This document shows, piece after piece, positions 10,101 to 17,871 of a stretch of DNA of 64,000 nt. Location of the stretch: positions 868,001-932,000 of the forward strand of contig CANMOV010000001.1 in NCBI GenBank assembly GCA_947499565.1. The letters are read 5' to 3'. Origin of the DNA: an uncultured Croceitalea sp. Lineage in GTDB: Bacteria; Bacteroidota; Bacteroidia; Flavobacteriales; Flavobacteriaceae. Positions within the stretch are counted from its first letter, which is position 1. Each line of letters opens with the position of its first letter. Both the position numbers and the translations under genes were made by a program. The notes beneath the pieces are model-generated. The model had not been told where the DNA came from and made no database searches. It saw only the letters and a list, made by a program, of their open reading frames with translations.

Positions 10101-13100
10101 TCGTTACTGCTGCCCGTTGGAGCATTTACCGTTGCAGTATAGGTTACTGTTGTACCAGAACCCGTGGCAACAGTAAGGCCATTCCATTCAATTTCATTTC
10201 CATTTAGAATTCCTCCATTGTTTATAGTTTGAATCGTATAACCTAAGGGCAAAACATCTTTAATAGAAACTCCTGTCGCTGTATCTGGACCATTATTTCT
10301 TGCCCTTAAAGAAAAGGTGACGGTCTCCCCTACACTGGCAGTACTTGGTGAAACTGTTTTTCTTAGTCGGACATCTGCTGTTCTAATGGTAACTTCAGCA
10401 TTATCTTGATCATCTTCAGCAGCTAGATTATTGTCAAAACTAGAATCGATATCAATAATATCCCCAGCAATAATTTGAGCACTATTATCATATGATCCGC
10501 TTGAGTTGACAATAACGTCAAAAGTTAGTTCAAGGGTTGCCCCATTTGCGATTTCAAGATTTGTCCAGTCAATAGTTAGATTGCCAAGGTTATATATACC
10601 ATCATTGCTAATAGTACCGGGTACCAATGTAAACCCATCAGGAACTACATCCCGCACTGCTACTCCTGTGGCATCCGATGTGCTTGAACCATCGTTATTA
10701 AATAATGTAATCGTAAAGGTGACTGTATCGCCAATATTGGCAATAGTCGGTAATACCGTTTTTGTCAATTCCATATCTACTCCTACAAAAGAGATTTCAA
10801 CGGTATCCGATTCTTGTGTACAAATAGGGCCATTAGTGACCGTCCATTGAAATACGTAAATTCCCTCAACGGTACCTAATAATAATGTGTTTGGGTTTGT
10901 GTTGTCTACGAAACCAGCCGTTGTTGGACCAGAAATTTGAGTCCAAACCCCAGTACCAATAATGGGTATCTCCGCATTCAGGTTAGCTGATTCAAATCGA
11001 TTTAATTGTTGATCAGGACCTGCATTTGCGGTTACGGGTTGTGCAACAATATCAACCGTCATCGTATCGGTTAAGGTACAGCCACCATTAGTAACCGTCC
11101 ATGTAAATTCATAAGTGCCGGGCTGTAAATCTGAAATACCAGTTGCCGGATTATTAATATCGGCAATAATTGCTGCTGGCGATGCATCATCAACTCCAGG
11201 TCCAGCGGTTTGTGCCCAGCTTCCTGTTCCTGTAACTAAAGGGGTTGCTCCCAGCGTTGTTGCTGTAGCATCGCAAAATTCTTGGTCTGAGCCTGCATCT
11301 GCTTCAGAAGGTGCAGGTGCCGAAAAGGTGATACTCACGGTATCTGTACTTGGAGCGCATGCTGAAGGACTTGTAAACGATGTATTCGGATTTTCTATGG
11401 TCCATGTTAAAACGTAAGTGCCAGTTACAGTTAGATTTGATAGCGTACTGGTTGGTGAATTTGGACTATCAATGATAGCCGCACCACCAGATGGATCTGT
11501 ATCAAAACTCCAAGTACCAATTCCGGCAGTTGGACTATTGGCGTTAAGTTGAACATCCAATTGACAAGCATTGGGTTGATCCAAGCCTGCATCCGAAGGC
11601 GTTGGAGCTTCCGATACTTCAATTCTAACAATATCTGAAGTATCAGAGCAATTTCCGGCAGCAAAATTCCATTCTAAAATATAGGTGCCTGGTATGCTTA
11701 AATTTGATAAGGTTGATGTTGGATTTGTTGGATCATCTATGGTTGCTAAACTCCCTAAAGGAACTTCAGAAAATCGCCATTCGGATGAGGTTACATTTCC
11801 AGAGGATAAATTACCTGCCAAAGTCGTTTGATTAGCAATAGGTAAGTCTCCTAAACATAATGTTTGGTCAGGTCCAGCATCTGGATTAACGCTTGGAGCT
11901 GCGCTCGAAATTACAGTTACTGTCTTTGTGTCGGCATTACAAGCATAATCTGCGGTAAAGGTAAACTCGTAGGTGTTGCCTGGAACTATATTTATTTCAG
12001 CCACATTGCTATTAGCAGGAGATTGGTTGATGGTTACCCCAGGTGTAGGCCCAGAAGTTTGAGTCCATGTACCCGTCGCACCAAAGGTAGCTTCAACTAA
12101 GAAATTGGTCACATCACAAAATTCTAGGGTTTCATCAATTCCAACTGGAGCAAAAACAGCTACCTGCAAATCTGCAAAAGTTGTTGGACAACTAGCGCTA
12201 CCTAAAATGGTCCACCTAAATGTATAAGAACCTGTAACCAAATTACTCACTACAGTTAAAGGGTCATTAATATTAGTAAACGTGGGTGTATTTGGTGCAC
12301 CTGGTAGTACACTCCAAAATCCAGTTTCAATATCCGAATTAAAAGCACTACCGGTTAAGGCGGTGCTAGTAGTTAAGCATACTTCTTGGTCCGCTCCAAC
12401 CGAAGCAGTAGTGGGAGGTATACCTACTTCTAAAGTAACTTGATCAGAAGCAGTAGAACAGCTTCCATTGTTTACAGTCCATTCAAAGGTATATACTCCT
12501 GAAAATTGAAATGTAATATCGGTTGTTGGGCTGGTTTCATCTGCAATGGTTGCACCACCGGGACCTAAAACTAAAGTCCACAGACCTGAACCTGTAGAAC
12601 TACTAGCGGCCATTGTAAAGGTGTCTGCACAATCTACTTGATTTACGCCGGCTTCAGCAGTTGCGTCTGGTCCGACAGTTATTTCTACGCTATCAAAGGT
12701 AGATTGACAACCAACTTTATCAATGGTCCAGGTAAATGAGTAACTATCATCCGAAGTAATAGTAGCCGTAGTGTTGAATTGATTTGCATCGGTAAAGCTA
12801 ACTCCAGCAGAAGGAGTAACCGACCAAGTACCTGTTTCACCAGGCTGTGGCTCATTACCATCGAGGTTGATAAGAGTAGTTCCAATTGATAAACATTGAT
12901 CGATACCTGCATCAGCGGTTGTAGGACCTTGTGTATCATTTGTAGTAACTGTTACGGTTGCAAAACCAGGAATAGGACAAGTCAAATCATTTGGATTGCC
13001 TACCGTCCATCTAAATTCATATGTTTCATTTGATTCATCCAATCCAAAGACCAAGGTGTTTGGGTCATTTTCATCTTGAAATATTACTGTACTGCCAACG

Positions 13101-15004
13101 GGTTGAGATTCAACGGTCCAGGTACCAGTTAAACTTTCCAATGGAGGTGGATCAGCTGCCATTTCCACTGGAGCTCCATAACATAGTAGATTTTGGTTTG
13201 GTCCAGCATCGGTCGAAACCGGTGTATCTGAAGACACCAAAACCATCATGGTATCTGATGCAGCTGGAGAACAAACATTTCCTCCAGTAATTAAGTATTG
13301 AAACACATATGCTCCAGGAATTAAATCTTGTATATCTGTACTTCTACTATATGGAGAGCTAATTGTAGCTATGCTAGGTCCACTAAGCTGTGACCAAAGT
13401 GAACTTCCAGTTGGAGGTTCATTCCCAGTAATTGTAGTAGAGGTTACATTACATAAAAGCTGTTGATCTGTGCCCGCATTAGAATTACTTGGGGTTAGGG
13501 CGATTGTGACATTAACAATATCCGTAGCTACATCACAACCAGTTTGAATAGATCCACTGACAGCTCTTCTTAACAATACACTATAAGTTCCTTCAATATC
13601 AAAATTGAGGGATATAGGCGAACTTCCCGTATTCTGAAAAGAGCTTGGATTTATTAGGGCTGAGTCTGAAGGACCGCTAATAATTGCATAAGTATTGCTT
13701 CCTTCACCTGTAGTCGCGAATGGAATCTCGGCTACCGTTTCACCGCAAGCTCCAAAGACATCGTTACCAGAATTCCCTACAATAGTTATTGGATTAGGGG
13801 CATAACGTATTGTAACATCATCAAAATCTGTACAACCTGTATTTGTGTTGGTTATGGTATATCTGAAGACGTAGGTCTCATTGGAATCAAGACCAGTAAC
13901 TTGAGTTGTACTATTTGCTGGATTTAAAATAGAAATACCAGTTGATGAACCAGATACTTGTGTCCAGGTTGTTGTTTCTCCAGTAAAAAGAGGTTGTGAG
14001 CCAGCCAATGTTACACTAGTGATACTAGAATCACAAAATCGAATTTCATCTTCTTGAACCGCCGCGGTGGTTAATTCTTGTGTTGCTTCAGGGACTGTTA
14101 TTGTGATGGTATCGACGCCAGATGCACAGCTTCCTATTACGGTCCAACGCAATATATAAGTTCCTTCAATTAAATTTGAAACAACTGAGCTATTGTTATT
14201 TGGATTAGAGAAATCAGGATTCGTTGGTCCACTAACAAAAGACCAAGTCCCAACCTGTCCGTTAATGTTGTTTCCACCAAAACTTGCATTAAGTATGGTT
14301 GATTGTCTAACCGTATAACAATTATCTAGGGTTTGATCACTACCAGCATTAACTATTGGTTCACCACCATAATTGATTATTGTTACCGTATCTGTCGATT
14401 CGCAGAATTGTCCTGCTTCATAATCCGGTCCAGTTATAGTCCACCTTAACGTGGTAGTACCAGCTCTATTAGTAGGTAATGTTATGAAAGACGTTGGTGA
14501 ATTAATATCGTTTATGGAAACACCCGCAGTGTTTGACCCTACTATACTCCATTCACCCACTTCTCCAGGGTTTATAGGTGTATTAGCATTTAAAGTCAAA
14601 CTACCAGAACTATCTGGACAACTTTGGATTGCTGTACCTGCATCTGCTGTAGTAACAGGTTGAACCACAATATTTACATCTTGGAATTGAATACCACCAA
14701 TAGTACATTCAGCAGTTAATCTAAAGGTATAGGTATTACCACCTACCAAGCCAGAAACTGCCGTTGTAGGATCAGATGAATCTGCAATAAGCACAGAAGG
14801 CCCACCAACTTGAGTCCAGGTAGAACCACTTACAGTTGGCCCTGCAATAGATCCAGCAAGATTTATTGACGAAATGTTTTCGCAGTATACTTCCTCTACA
14901 CCTGCATTAACAGAACAGTTTTGAGCTTGTATATTCTGAAAACCAAAGACTAAAAAGAAAAAAAATAGTACTTTGTACAGTGTACGATTCAAGAGTGAAA
15001 TCAT
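4148..15004 (-). CDS. Giant T9SS type B cell-surface protein: PKD-like modules, 16 DUF11 repeats, CHU_C domain
   Basis: About 3,618 residues. A signal peptide (hydrophobic core LFFFFLVFGF, ending QAQ) is followed by some 15 PKD/Ig-like modules of ~90 residues (to about residue 1,405), many opening with an ADAGxDQ-type motif and containing GxWTQxSGP. Then come 16 DUF11 modules of ~130 residues (opening ADLSLVK-like and VGDTVxFTL) joined by acidic linkers such as DDGDQSEDDE. The last ~95 residues are a gliding-motility-associated CHU_C domain (EFSPNGDGVNETF, VFNRWGNLVFE), the type B T9SS sorting signal. It is expected to be secreted by T9SS and displayed as a filamentous adhesin; the ligand is unknown. 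A longer frame starts at a TTG (15046) inside the predicted promoter, so I use the ATG at 15004. One DUF11 module (about 9600-9965) is unusually GC-rich. Confidence 0.93.
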   Translation of the reverse strand: MISLLNRTLYKVLFFFFLVFGFQNIQAQNCSVNAGVEEVYCENISSINLAGSIAGPTVSGSTWTQVGGPSVLIADSSDPTTAVSGLVGGNTYTFRLTAECTIGGIQFQDVNIVVQPVTTADAGTAIQSCPDSSGSLTLNANTPINPGEVGEWSIVGSNTAGVSINDINSPTSFITLPTNRAGTTTLRWTITGPDYEAGQFCESTDTVTIINYGGEPIVNAGSDQTLDNCYTVRQSTILNASFGGNNINGQVGTWSFVSGPTNPDFSNPNNNSSVVSNLIEGTYILRWTVIGSCASGVDTITITVPEATQELTTAAVQEDEIRFCDSSITSVTLAGSQPLFTGETTTWTQVSGSSTGISILNPANSTTQVTGLDSNETYVFRYTITNTNTGCTDFDDVTIRYAPNPITIVGNSGNDVFGACGETVAEIPFATTGEGSNTYAIISGPSDSALINPSSFQNTGSSPISLNFDIEGTYSVLLRRAVSGSIQTGCDVATDIVNVTIALTPSNSNAGTDQQLLCNVTSTTITGNEPPTGSSLWSQLSGPSIATISSPYSRSTDIQDLIPGAYVFQYLITGGNVCSPAASDTMMVLVSSDTPVSTDAGPNQNLLCYGAPVEMAADPPPLESLTGTWTVESQPVGSTVIFQDENDPNTLVFGLDESNETYEFRWTVGNPNDLTCPIPGFATVTVTTNDTQGPTTADAGIDQCLSIGTTLINLDGNEPQPGETGTWSVTPSAGVSFTDANQFNTTATITSDDSYSFTWTIDKVGCQSTFDSVEITVGPDATAEAGVNQVDCADTFTMAASSSTGSGLWTLVLGPGGATIADETSPTTDITFQFSGVYTFEWTVNNGSCSTASDQVTLEVGIPPTTASVGADQEVCLTTSTALTGSAFNSDIETGFWSVLPGAPNTPTFTNINDPLTVVSNLVTGSYTFRWTILGSASCPTTFADLQVAVFAPVGIDETLEFCDVTNFLVEATFGATGTWTQTSGPTPGVTINQSPANSNVAEINIVPGNTYEFTFTADYACNADTKTVTVISSAAPSVNPDAGPDQTLCLGDLPIANQTTLAGNLSSGNVTSSEWRFSEVPLGSLATIDDPTNPTSTLSNLSIPGTYILEWNFAAGNCSDTSDIVRIEVSEAPTPSDAGLDQPNACQLDVQLNANSPTAGIGTWSFDTDPSGGAAIIDSPNSPTSTLSNLTVTGTYVLTWTIENPNTSFTSPSACAPSTDTVSITFSAPAPSEADAGSDQEFCDATATTLGATPLVTGTGSWAQTAGPGVDDASPAAIIADINNPATGISDLQPGTYEFTWTVTNGGCTLTDTMTVDIVAQPVTANAGPDQQLNRFESANLNAEIPIIGTGVWTQISGPTTAGFVDNTNPNTLLLGTVEGIYVFQWTVTNGPICTQESDTVEISFVGVDMELTKTVLPTIANIGDTVTFTITLFNNDGSSTSDATGVAVRDVVPDGFTLVPGTISNDGIYNLGNLTIDWTNLEIANGATLELTFDVIVNSSGSYDNSAQIIAGDIIDIDSSFDNNLAAEDDQDNAEVTIRTADVRLRKTVSPSTASVGETVTFSLRARNNGPDTATGVSIKDVLPLGYTIQTINNGGILNGNEIEWNGLTVATGSGTTVTYTATVNAPTGSSNEYLNTAEISANEVLDPDSTPNNDDGDQSEDDEDSASITLEQVDLELDISNTPTSGNSGDNITYTVELFNNDTVQTGDATGVEVVVNVPSGFTIVTGSISNGGVYNIGSGTIMWSNVSIANGDTESFTYNLTVNNTGNYDTTGEITASDLPDVDSTPNNDDGNQSEDDEDNTTFSLQSADLSLVKSVSPTTVSVGETVIFTLQVSNTGTSDATGVSISDVVPDGYTIGTINNGGTRIGNEITWSGLTIANGGSNSVSFEATVNTPSGETGEYNNTAEITASDVADPDSSPNNDDGDQSEDDESTTSITLESADLELVKSASASSGNVGDVLTFTITLSNNGTGDATGVTIVDTLPNGFDIVGGSISNGGFYNPGSLTITWDNLSVTNGSTQDITYDVTVNGNGNYTNTAEIIQSDTPDPDSTPNNDDGDQSEDDEASTTFAIQSADLSLVKDIIVASSATPNVGDTVVFELTVTNAGPNTATNIVIEDEVPSGYTLGTINNGGISIAGTFLSWDIASLPIGSTTLSYEVTVNAPSGDTHEYMNIAEVTASDQTDPDSEPFNDDGDQDEDDEDFFEIIPQTIDLELGINVSDSNPNVGNTVSFTIELSNLGNTAATDVAIEDLIPTGFGNISGISNGGSFSGGVVNWSGLTVPIGSNTLILTFNAEVLPPNGGTNEYVHIAQVTSDSQFDVDSTPNNDDGDQNEDDEASVEVIPQQADLSIVKTSNVSTPNVGDTVLFTLEISNAGPDVATGVSVEDELPIGYTLINVNNGGTASSNRALWTGLSVLANNGSIALTYEATVNAPTGALNEYLNNAQITASDQFDPDSNPSSGNTVDEDGNGQGDDDDEDSLEVIPAIGDLSLTKIVVDNDINPQIGSEISFEITVRNDGPNDADNVVIQDILPSGFDFVLYSATSGIYNESTGIWQVGDVTNGDTETLVIDVVVNPSGDYDNIAEVIATDVFDVDSTPNNNILAEDDQDNVVVTPVSVIDLALTKSVDNETPYVDTSITFTLEVTNEGPNEATNVQVNDFLPSGFSYVSDNGGGSYSSATGIWNIGNLASNNSSTLNIVVNVNTSGDYTNTAEIISHNELDIDSTPSNDILSEDDQDEVIVIPRKLVDISVSKSADDLTPNIGGQIAFTVTVTNEGPSDATNIVVTDLLESGYEFINAIPSIGVYEPLNGSWTIGDLANGTTETIIMNATVLANGTYTNTAELTDLNEIDSDSEVANNDDTEDDQETIRPEPVLVSDIALNKTVDIPNPFVGDEVIFTISLTNNGPSDASGVSVQDLLPSGYTYVSNNGTAGLYNNSTGLWSLNGTLPNGTTETLNILAIVNPTGNYTNIAEVITSDNSDPDSTPNNDIISEDDMASAEVTAVPLADLSLSKIVDNQFPDVSDTVTFTLTLNNAGPSEATGIEILEALPSGYSYVSDDSGGTYDINTGIWTIPSLNADDTVSLNISVGINTTGSYTNVAEVITVNEQDPNSTFGNGILEEDDQDEQTTQPRVITDISVVKTANNLNPSVGSNITFTITVSNDGPSDASGLVIEDILASGYDFVNATTALGTYDEIIGSWSIATLLNGTSETLEITATVLANGEYANTAELIALNTFDPDSSPDNNLNSEDDQDTVNPIPTGLADLSITKSVDVVNPNIGDVIEFTINLTNSGNSIATGVVVTDLMPIGFTYESHFTTAGIYNETTGIWNTNGSIPNGTTETLIVLAMVNPPTGREDEYINRAEITASDQADPDSDASSNDTIDDLNDGLIDDDEASITVEPQSTDISLQKTVNNPRPSIGSEITFTITLTNIGSGRATNIGIEELLPSGYRFISANASVGDFDVQENFWEIAVLETSESATLELVVEVLETDDYLNIVQLAFVDQYDADISNNIAQVGIEPSCLIFYNEFSPNGDGVNETFKIDCISRYPNNVLKVFNRWGNLVFEQQGYYNEWNGISSGRATLSKEDFLPVGTYFYILDLGDGSPPISDWLYINR
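4500..10790 (-). repeat. 16-unit DUF11 repeat array inside the giant adhesin gene
   Basis: Sixteen homologous units of roughly 390-400 bases encode the DUF11 modules. The acidic linker DNA is the best conserved part at base level: near-identical copies of about 50 bases, with the core TCATCATC..GATC or TGGTC (plus-strand reading), begin near 7986, 8391, 8800, 9199, 9597 and 10004. The central units (about 7980-10060) have the ...DDGDQSEDDE linker, while the outer units have a shorter EDDQD form, suggesting expansion by duplication of a central subset. Confidence 0.8.
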
Positions 15005-15043
15005 GATAATGGTGTTTAGTATTACATATTTTGTAAGAATATT

Positions 15044-15074
15044 CAAACATATATTATCATTAGCACCACTCGAA
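15044..15074 (-). promoter_or_regulatory. Bacteroidota-type promoter of the adhesin operon
   Basis: On the minus strand TTCG (15074-15071), a 19-base spacer and TATGTTTG (15051-15044) fit the TTTG-N19-TAnnTTTG consensus with one mismatch. Transcription would begin near 15037, leaving a leader of about 33 bases before the ATG at 15004 and excluding the upstream TTG. Confidence 0.55.
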
Positions 15075-15317
15075 CTATATGTTGTATTTCATCGATAAGT
15101 TGTTGTGAAACAAGGCATAACCGATGAAAGGAAGTGAGATTTTAAAAAAATCTGAACTTGAAACACGCAAAAAAATAAGATAACCCCCCTTCGTTGAAAT
15201 TCACGAAAAGGAAAAATCCCTAAACACCATTCAAAAAATAATAAGCTGATAAATGTCAGCTTTTAGTCCTTTGATTACCTATAGTTTTGTTCTATAAATC
15301 AGTAACACACTAAAACT

Positions 15318-15602
15318 ATGAGCACTTTATACGCAAAAATTAATACGGATTGGAATGAAAATTTTATTGGTTATTCTGCGCTTGCCATTATTCTTTCTAC
15401 TTGCTTAGGCTCTATGGCCGTTTTATTAACCATGATGCAAGGCAATGGTGTATCACAAATGATTGAAATCTTTGTTGTTGTCGCTGCGTGTAGCGCACAT
15501 AACGCCTCCATTTTAACAGTTCAAAAACCAGCTTTGGTTCTAAAACTGCTTGTGTTAAGTTTAACCATTAGTATTTTGGTTATGCTTGCAAATCTGTTAT
15601 AA
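15318..15602 (+). CDS. Small conserved membrane protein
   Basis: 94 residues, with three likely membrane segments (about 17-40, 46-66 and 71-93). No enzymatic motif is visible and I do not recognise a named family; similar small proteins are common hypotheticals in flavobacteria. It is a single-gene unit: a TAGTTTTG box at 15282-15289 (plausible -7 element, 28 bases before the ATG) precedes it and a strong terminator follows 44 bases after the stop. A short hairpin, AAGCTGA/TCAGCTT at 15243-15262, lies upstream and may end an earlier transcript. Coding looks real; function unknown. Confidence 0.7.
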   Translation: MSTLYAKINTDWNENFIGYSALAIILSTCLGSMAVLLTMMQGNGVSQMIEIFVVVAACSAHNASILTVQKPALVLKLLVLSLTISILVMLANLL

Positions 15603-15645
15603 CTATACTTTAATATTAAAAATAAACACTACTTCATGAGTATTA

Positions 15646-15674
15646 AAAAGCTTCGGGAAATCGAAGCTTTTTTG
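15646..15674 (+). terminator. Rho-independent terminator
   Basis: AAAAGCTTCG (15646-15655), a 6-base loop, CGAAGCTTTT (15662-15671), then T's. It ends the small membrane protein transcript. The -7 box of the next gene follows immediately. Confidence 0.85.
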
Positions 15675-15678
15675 TTCA

Positions 15679-15686
15679 TACCTTTG
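15679..15686 (+). promoter_or_regulatory. Promoter -7 element for rluF
   Basis: TACCTTTG is an exact TAnnTTTG match, 27 bases before the TTG start at 15713. No clear TTTG lies at the usual upstream distance; TTCG at 15652-15655 (23-base spacing) is the closest and lies within the terminator stem. Confidence 0.45.
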
Positions 15687-15712
15687 CCTATTCAAAATTG
15701 TACTTTATTATT

Positions 15713-16435
15713 TTGAAAGAAACACGAATCAACAAATATCTTAGTGAGGTAGGTTATTGCTCTAGAAGAGCAGCAGATAAGCTTATAGAACAAGGTAGGG
15801 TAACTATAAATGGGAAAGTTCCTGAAATGGGTACTAAAATTGTTGAGGGAGATTTAGTACAAGTTGATGGGGAACGTATTTCTGCGCCAAAAGATAAACC
15901 AGTTTATTTAGCCTTTAACAAGCCAGTAGGAATTGTTTGTACAACAGACACCAGGAGAGAAAAAGACAATATTATTGACTTTATAAATTATCCTAAACGC
16001 ATATTCCCTATTGGTCGTTTAGATAAGCCAAGTGAAGGACTAATCTTTATGACCAATGATGGTGATATTGTAAATAAGATTCTTAGAGCTCGTAATCATC
16101 ACGAAAAAGAATATCTAGTCACGGTTAACAAACCTATTACCTCAGACTTCATAACCAAAATGGAAAACGGTGTTCCCATTTTAGACACAGTTACCAGAAA
16201 ATGTAAGGTCGAAAAAATTGCTGAAAAACAGTTTAAAATTATTCTTACCCAAGGCTTAAATAGACAGATTAGAAGAATGTGCGAGCATCTTGACTACCGT
16301 GTTAGAAAGCTTAAGCGAGTGCGTATAATGAATGTAATGTTAGATGTACCAATTGGTAAATGGCGTAACATAACCGCAGCAGAACTATTAGAGATAAATA
16401 GATTAGTTTCAGACTCCTCAAAGACACAATTTTAG
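15713..16435 (+). CDS. rluF: 23S rRNA pseudouridine synthase RluF
   Basis: 240 residues from the TTG at 15713 (an upstream in-frame TTG at 15698 is less likely). An N-terminal S4 RNA-binding domain (about 1-55, [20 protein letters not shown]) precedes the RsuA/RluB/E/F catalytic domain, with [10 protein letters not shown] holding the catalytic Asp (about residue 104) and [16 protein letters not shown] near the C-terminus. The [15 protein letters not shown] and RIMNV segments match E. coli RluF closely. RluF converts U2604 (and can act on U2605) of 23S rRNA to pseudouridine. It acts in the cytosol and appears to be transcribed alone. Confidence 0.92.
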   Translation: MKETRINKYLSEVGYCSRRAADKLIEQGRVTINGKVPEMGTKIVEGDLVQVDGERISAPKDKPVYLAFNKPVGIVCTTDTRREKDNIIDFINYPKRIFPIGRLDKPSEGLIFMTNDGDIVNKILRARNHHEKEYLVTVNKPITSDFITKMENGVPILDTVTRKCKVEKIAEKQFKIILTQGLNRQIRRMCEHLDYRVRKLKRVRIMNVMLDVPIGKWRNITAAELLEINRLVSDSSKTQF

Positions 16436-16602
16436 GTTAAACAACACTTCAATATAGACTAATCGGTCTATTATAATCATCTACAACATCGTTTAACGGT
16501 AGAAATCAACGTTAAAAAGCAAAACCTGTGAAAAATTCATAAGTATTTGATGAAATTCTATGTTGATATTTGTTTTGTATTAACGCCCTAAATCTTAATG
16601 CT

Positions 16603-17751
16603 ATGAAATCGTCCCCCATTTACAAATTAACTTTAACCCTAGTAGGATTAGTATTTGCTTTAAATCTAAATGCTCAAAAAGAAGTAAATGAAACTGATAA
16701 AAGAATTGATGATTATCTAGAGTTACTTAAACAAGGATATTCAGAAATTGAAATCTTCCAGGACCTAGGTAACGTAAATTTTCTAACTGAAAACTATGAA
16801 AGTGCAATCTTCTGGTATGAAAAATTAAAAAATAATGTTCAGGTTGGTAGTTTAAGTAGTAGCTATCAAGAACGTTATGACTATGCAAAAGACCAACTGG
16901 CAGGCAATTCTGCAAAAGAAAGAAAAGATTGGGCTACGGCAATTAAAAATGATTATGGTATAACAAGAAGTGTATCTGCACAGCAGAATGCAATTCCATC
17001 AATTGCAAGTAATAAAAAGGCTATACCTTCTGAAAATGAAGAGTTTACTCCAGAAATGAGTATTACTAGAGATGGTGAAACAGCATTTTTTAGTAAAATC
17101 ACTTATGTGAAACCAGAATTTGGTGTCTTTTCTAAGAAAGAACCTGTACATGTACTTTATAAAGCAAGTAATGTAAATGGCGAATGGAAAAACATTCAGA
17201 AAGTGGCGGTATGTCCAAAGTACTACTCCGCAAAACACCCTACAGTTTCTGAAGATGGGAGCCGCCTATTCTTTGCCTCTAATATGCCTGGAACATATGG
17301 AAAATATGATATCTATGTATCGGATATTAAATCTGATGGAACTTTAGGTGTGCCAAAAAACCTAGGTCCTAAGGTAAATACAAAAAAGAATGACCTCTAT
17401 CCTAGCCTAAAGAATGGTACATTATTATTCTTTGCGTCGGAAGGTAGAAAAGGATATGGAGGGCTGGATTTATTTGCGGTACAAGTTGCAAAAAATACGT
17501 TGACAAAATCTGTAAACCTAGGCAGAACCATTAACAGCTCGTCAGATGATTTCTCTCTTGCCCTAGTTCCCGAAAAAGGTATGGGTTATGTAATGTCTAA
17601 TAGAGGTAAGAAAAACAAAGTAAGTCAGATAGCGATAACCTACTCCAAACCAGTAGATGCTTCTTTAGTTGAAAAAAGCGAAGAGGGACTCATGAAAGCT
17701 TTACATGCCAATAAGGGAACAGATTACTCCTCCACAGTTTTTGAGGAGTAA
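16603..17751 (+). CDS. PD40 (WD40-like) beta-propeller protein, T9SS-associated, without OmpA domain
   Basis: 382 residues from ATG 16603; the longer frame begins at a TTG at 16570. Signal peptide about 1-24 (ending LNAQ), a short helical TPR-like stretch (about 30-110, GNVNFLTENYESAIFWYEKL), then PD40 blades (about 145-350) with HPTVSEDGSRLFFASNMPG, LFFASEGRKGYGGLDLF and GYVMSNRG. It resembles the N-terminal two thirds of the PorE-like protein at 1242-3179 but ends soon after the propeller, with neither the beta-sandwich nor the OmpA domain. It lies 120 bases upstream of a PorP/SprF gene with a SPOR-like tail and is probably its partner. A CCATTTA/TAAATGG hairpin lies in the gap (17782-17801). 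Confidence 0.8.
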   Translation: MKSSPIYKLTLTLVGLVFALNLNAQKEVNETDKRIDDYLELLKQGYSEIEIFQDLGNVNFLTENYESAIFWYEKLKNNVQVGSLSSSYQERYDYAKDQLAGNSAKERKDWATAIKNDYGITRSVSAQQNAIPSIASNKKAIPSENEEFTPEMSITRDGETAFFSKITYVKPEFGVFSKKEPVHVLYKASNVNGEWKNIQKVAVCPKYYSAKHPTVSEDGSRLFFASNMPGTYGKYDIYVSDIKSDGTLGVPKNLGPKVNTKKNDLYPSLKNGTLLFFASEGRKGYGGLDLFAVQVAKNTLTKSVNLGRTINSSSDDFSLALVPEKGMGYVMSNRGKKNKVSQIAITYSKPVDASLVEKSEEGLMKALHANKGTDYSSTVFEE

Positions 17752-17871
17752 ACACAGAACAATCTAACCAATAGATCTCTACCATTTACAAGTATAAATG
17801 GAGCACTAAATAAGCATTCTTACAAGATGCTATCAAAAAAATATCCTGTTTGACTTTAAAACCCCGAAAAG

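Noticed and set aside
4683-14663. Many plus-strand open frames opposite the giant adhesin gene
   Set aside because: They are shadows of a repetitive gene on the other strand; none has a leader, motif or independent codon pattern.
15005-15046. Longer N-terminus of the giant adhesin beginning at a TTG (15046)
   Set aside because: The TTG overlaps the predicted -7 box, and the ATG at 15004 directly yields a normal signal peptide.
15243-15264. Terminator hairpin AAGCTGA/TCAGCTT upstream of the small membrane protein
   Set aside because: No gene ends just upstream on that strand and the T run is only four bases; mentioned but not called.
16454-16471. Terminator after rluF (ATAGAC/GTCTAT)
   Set aside because: Only six AT-rich pairs and no T run; not convincing.
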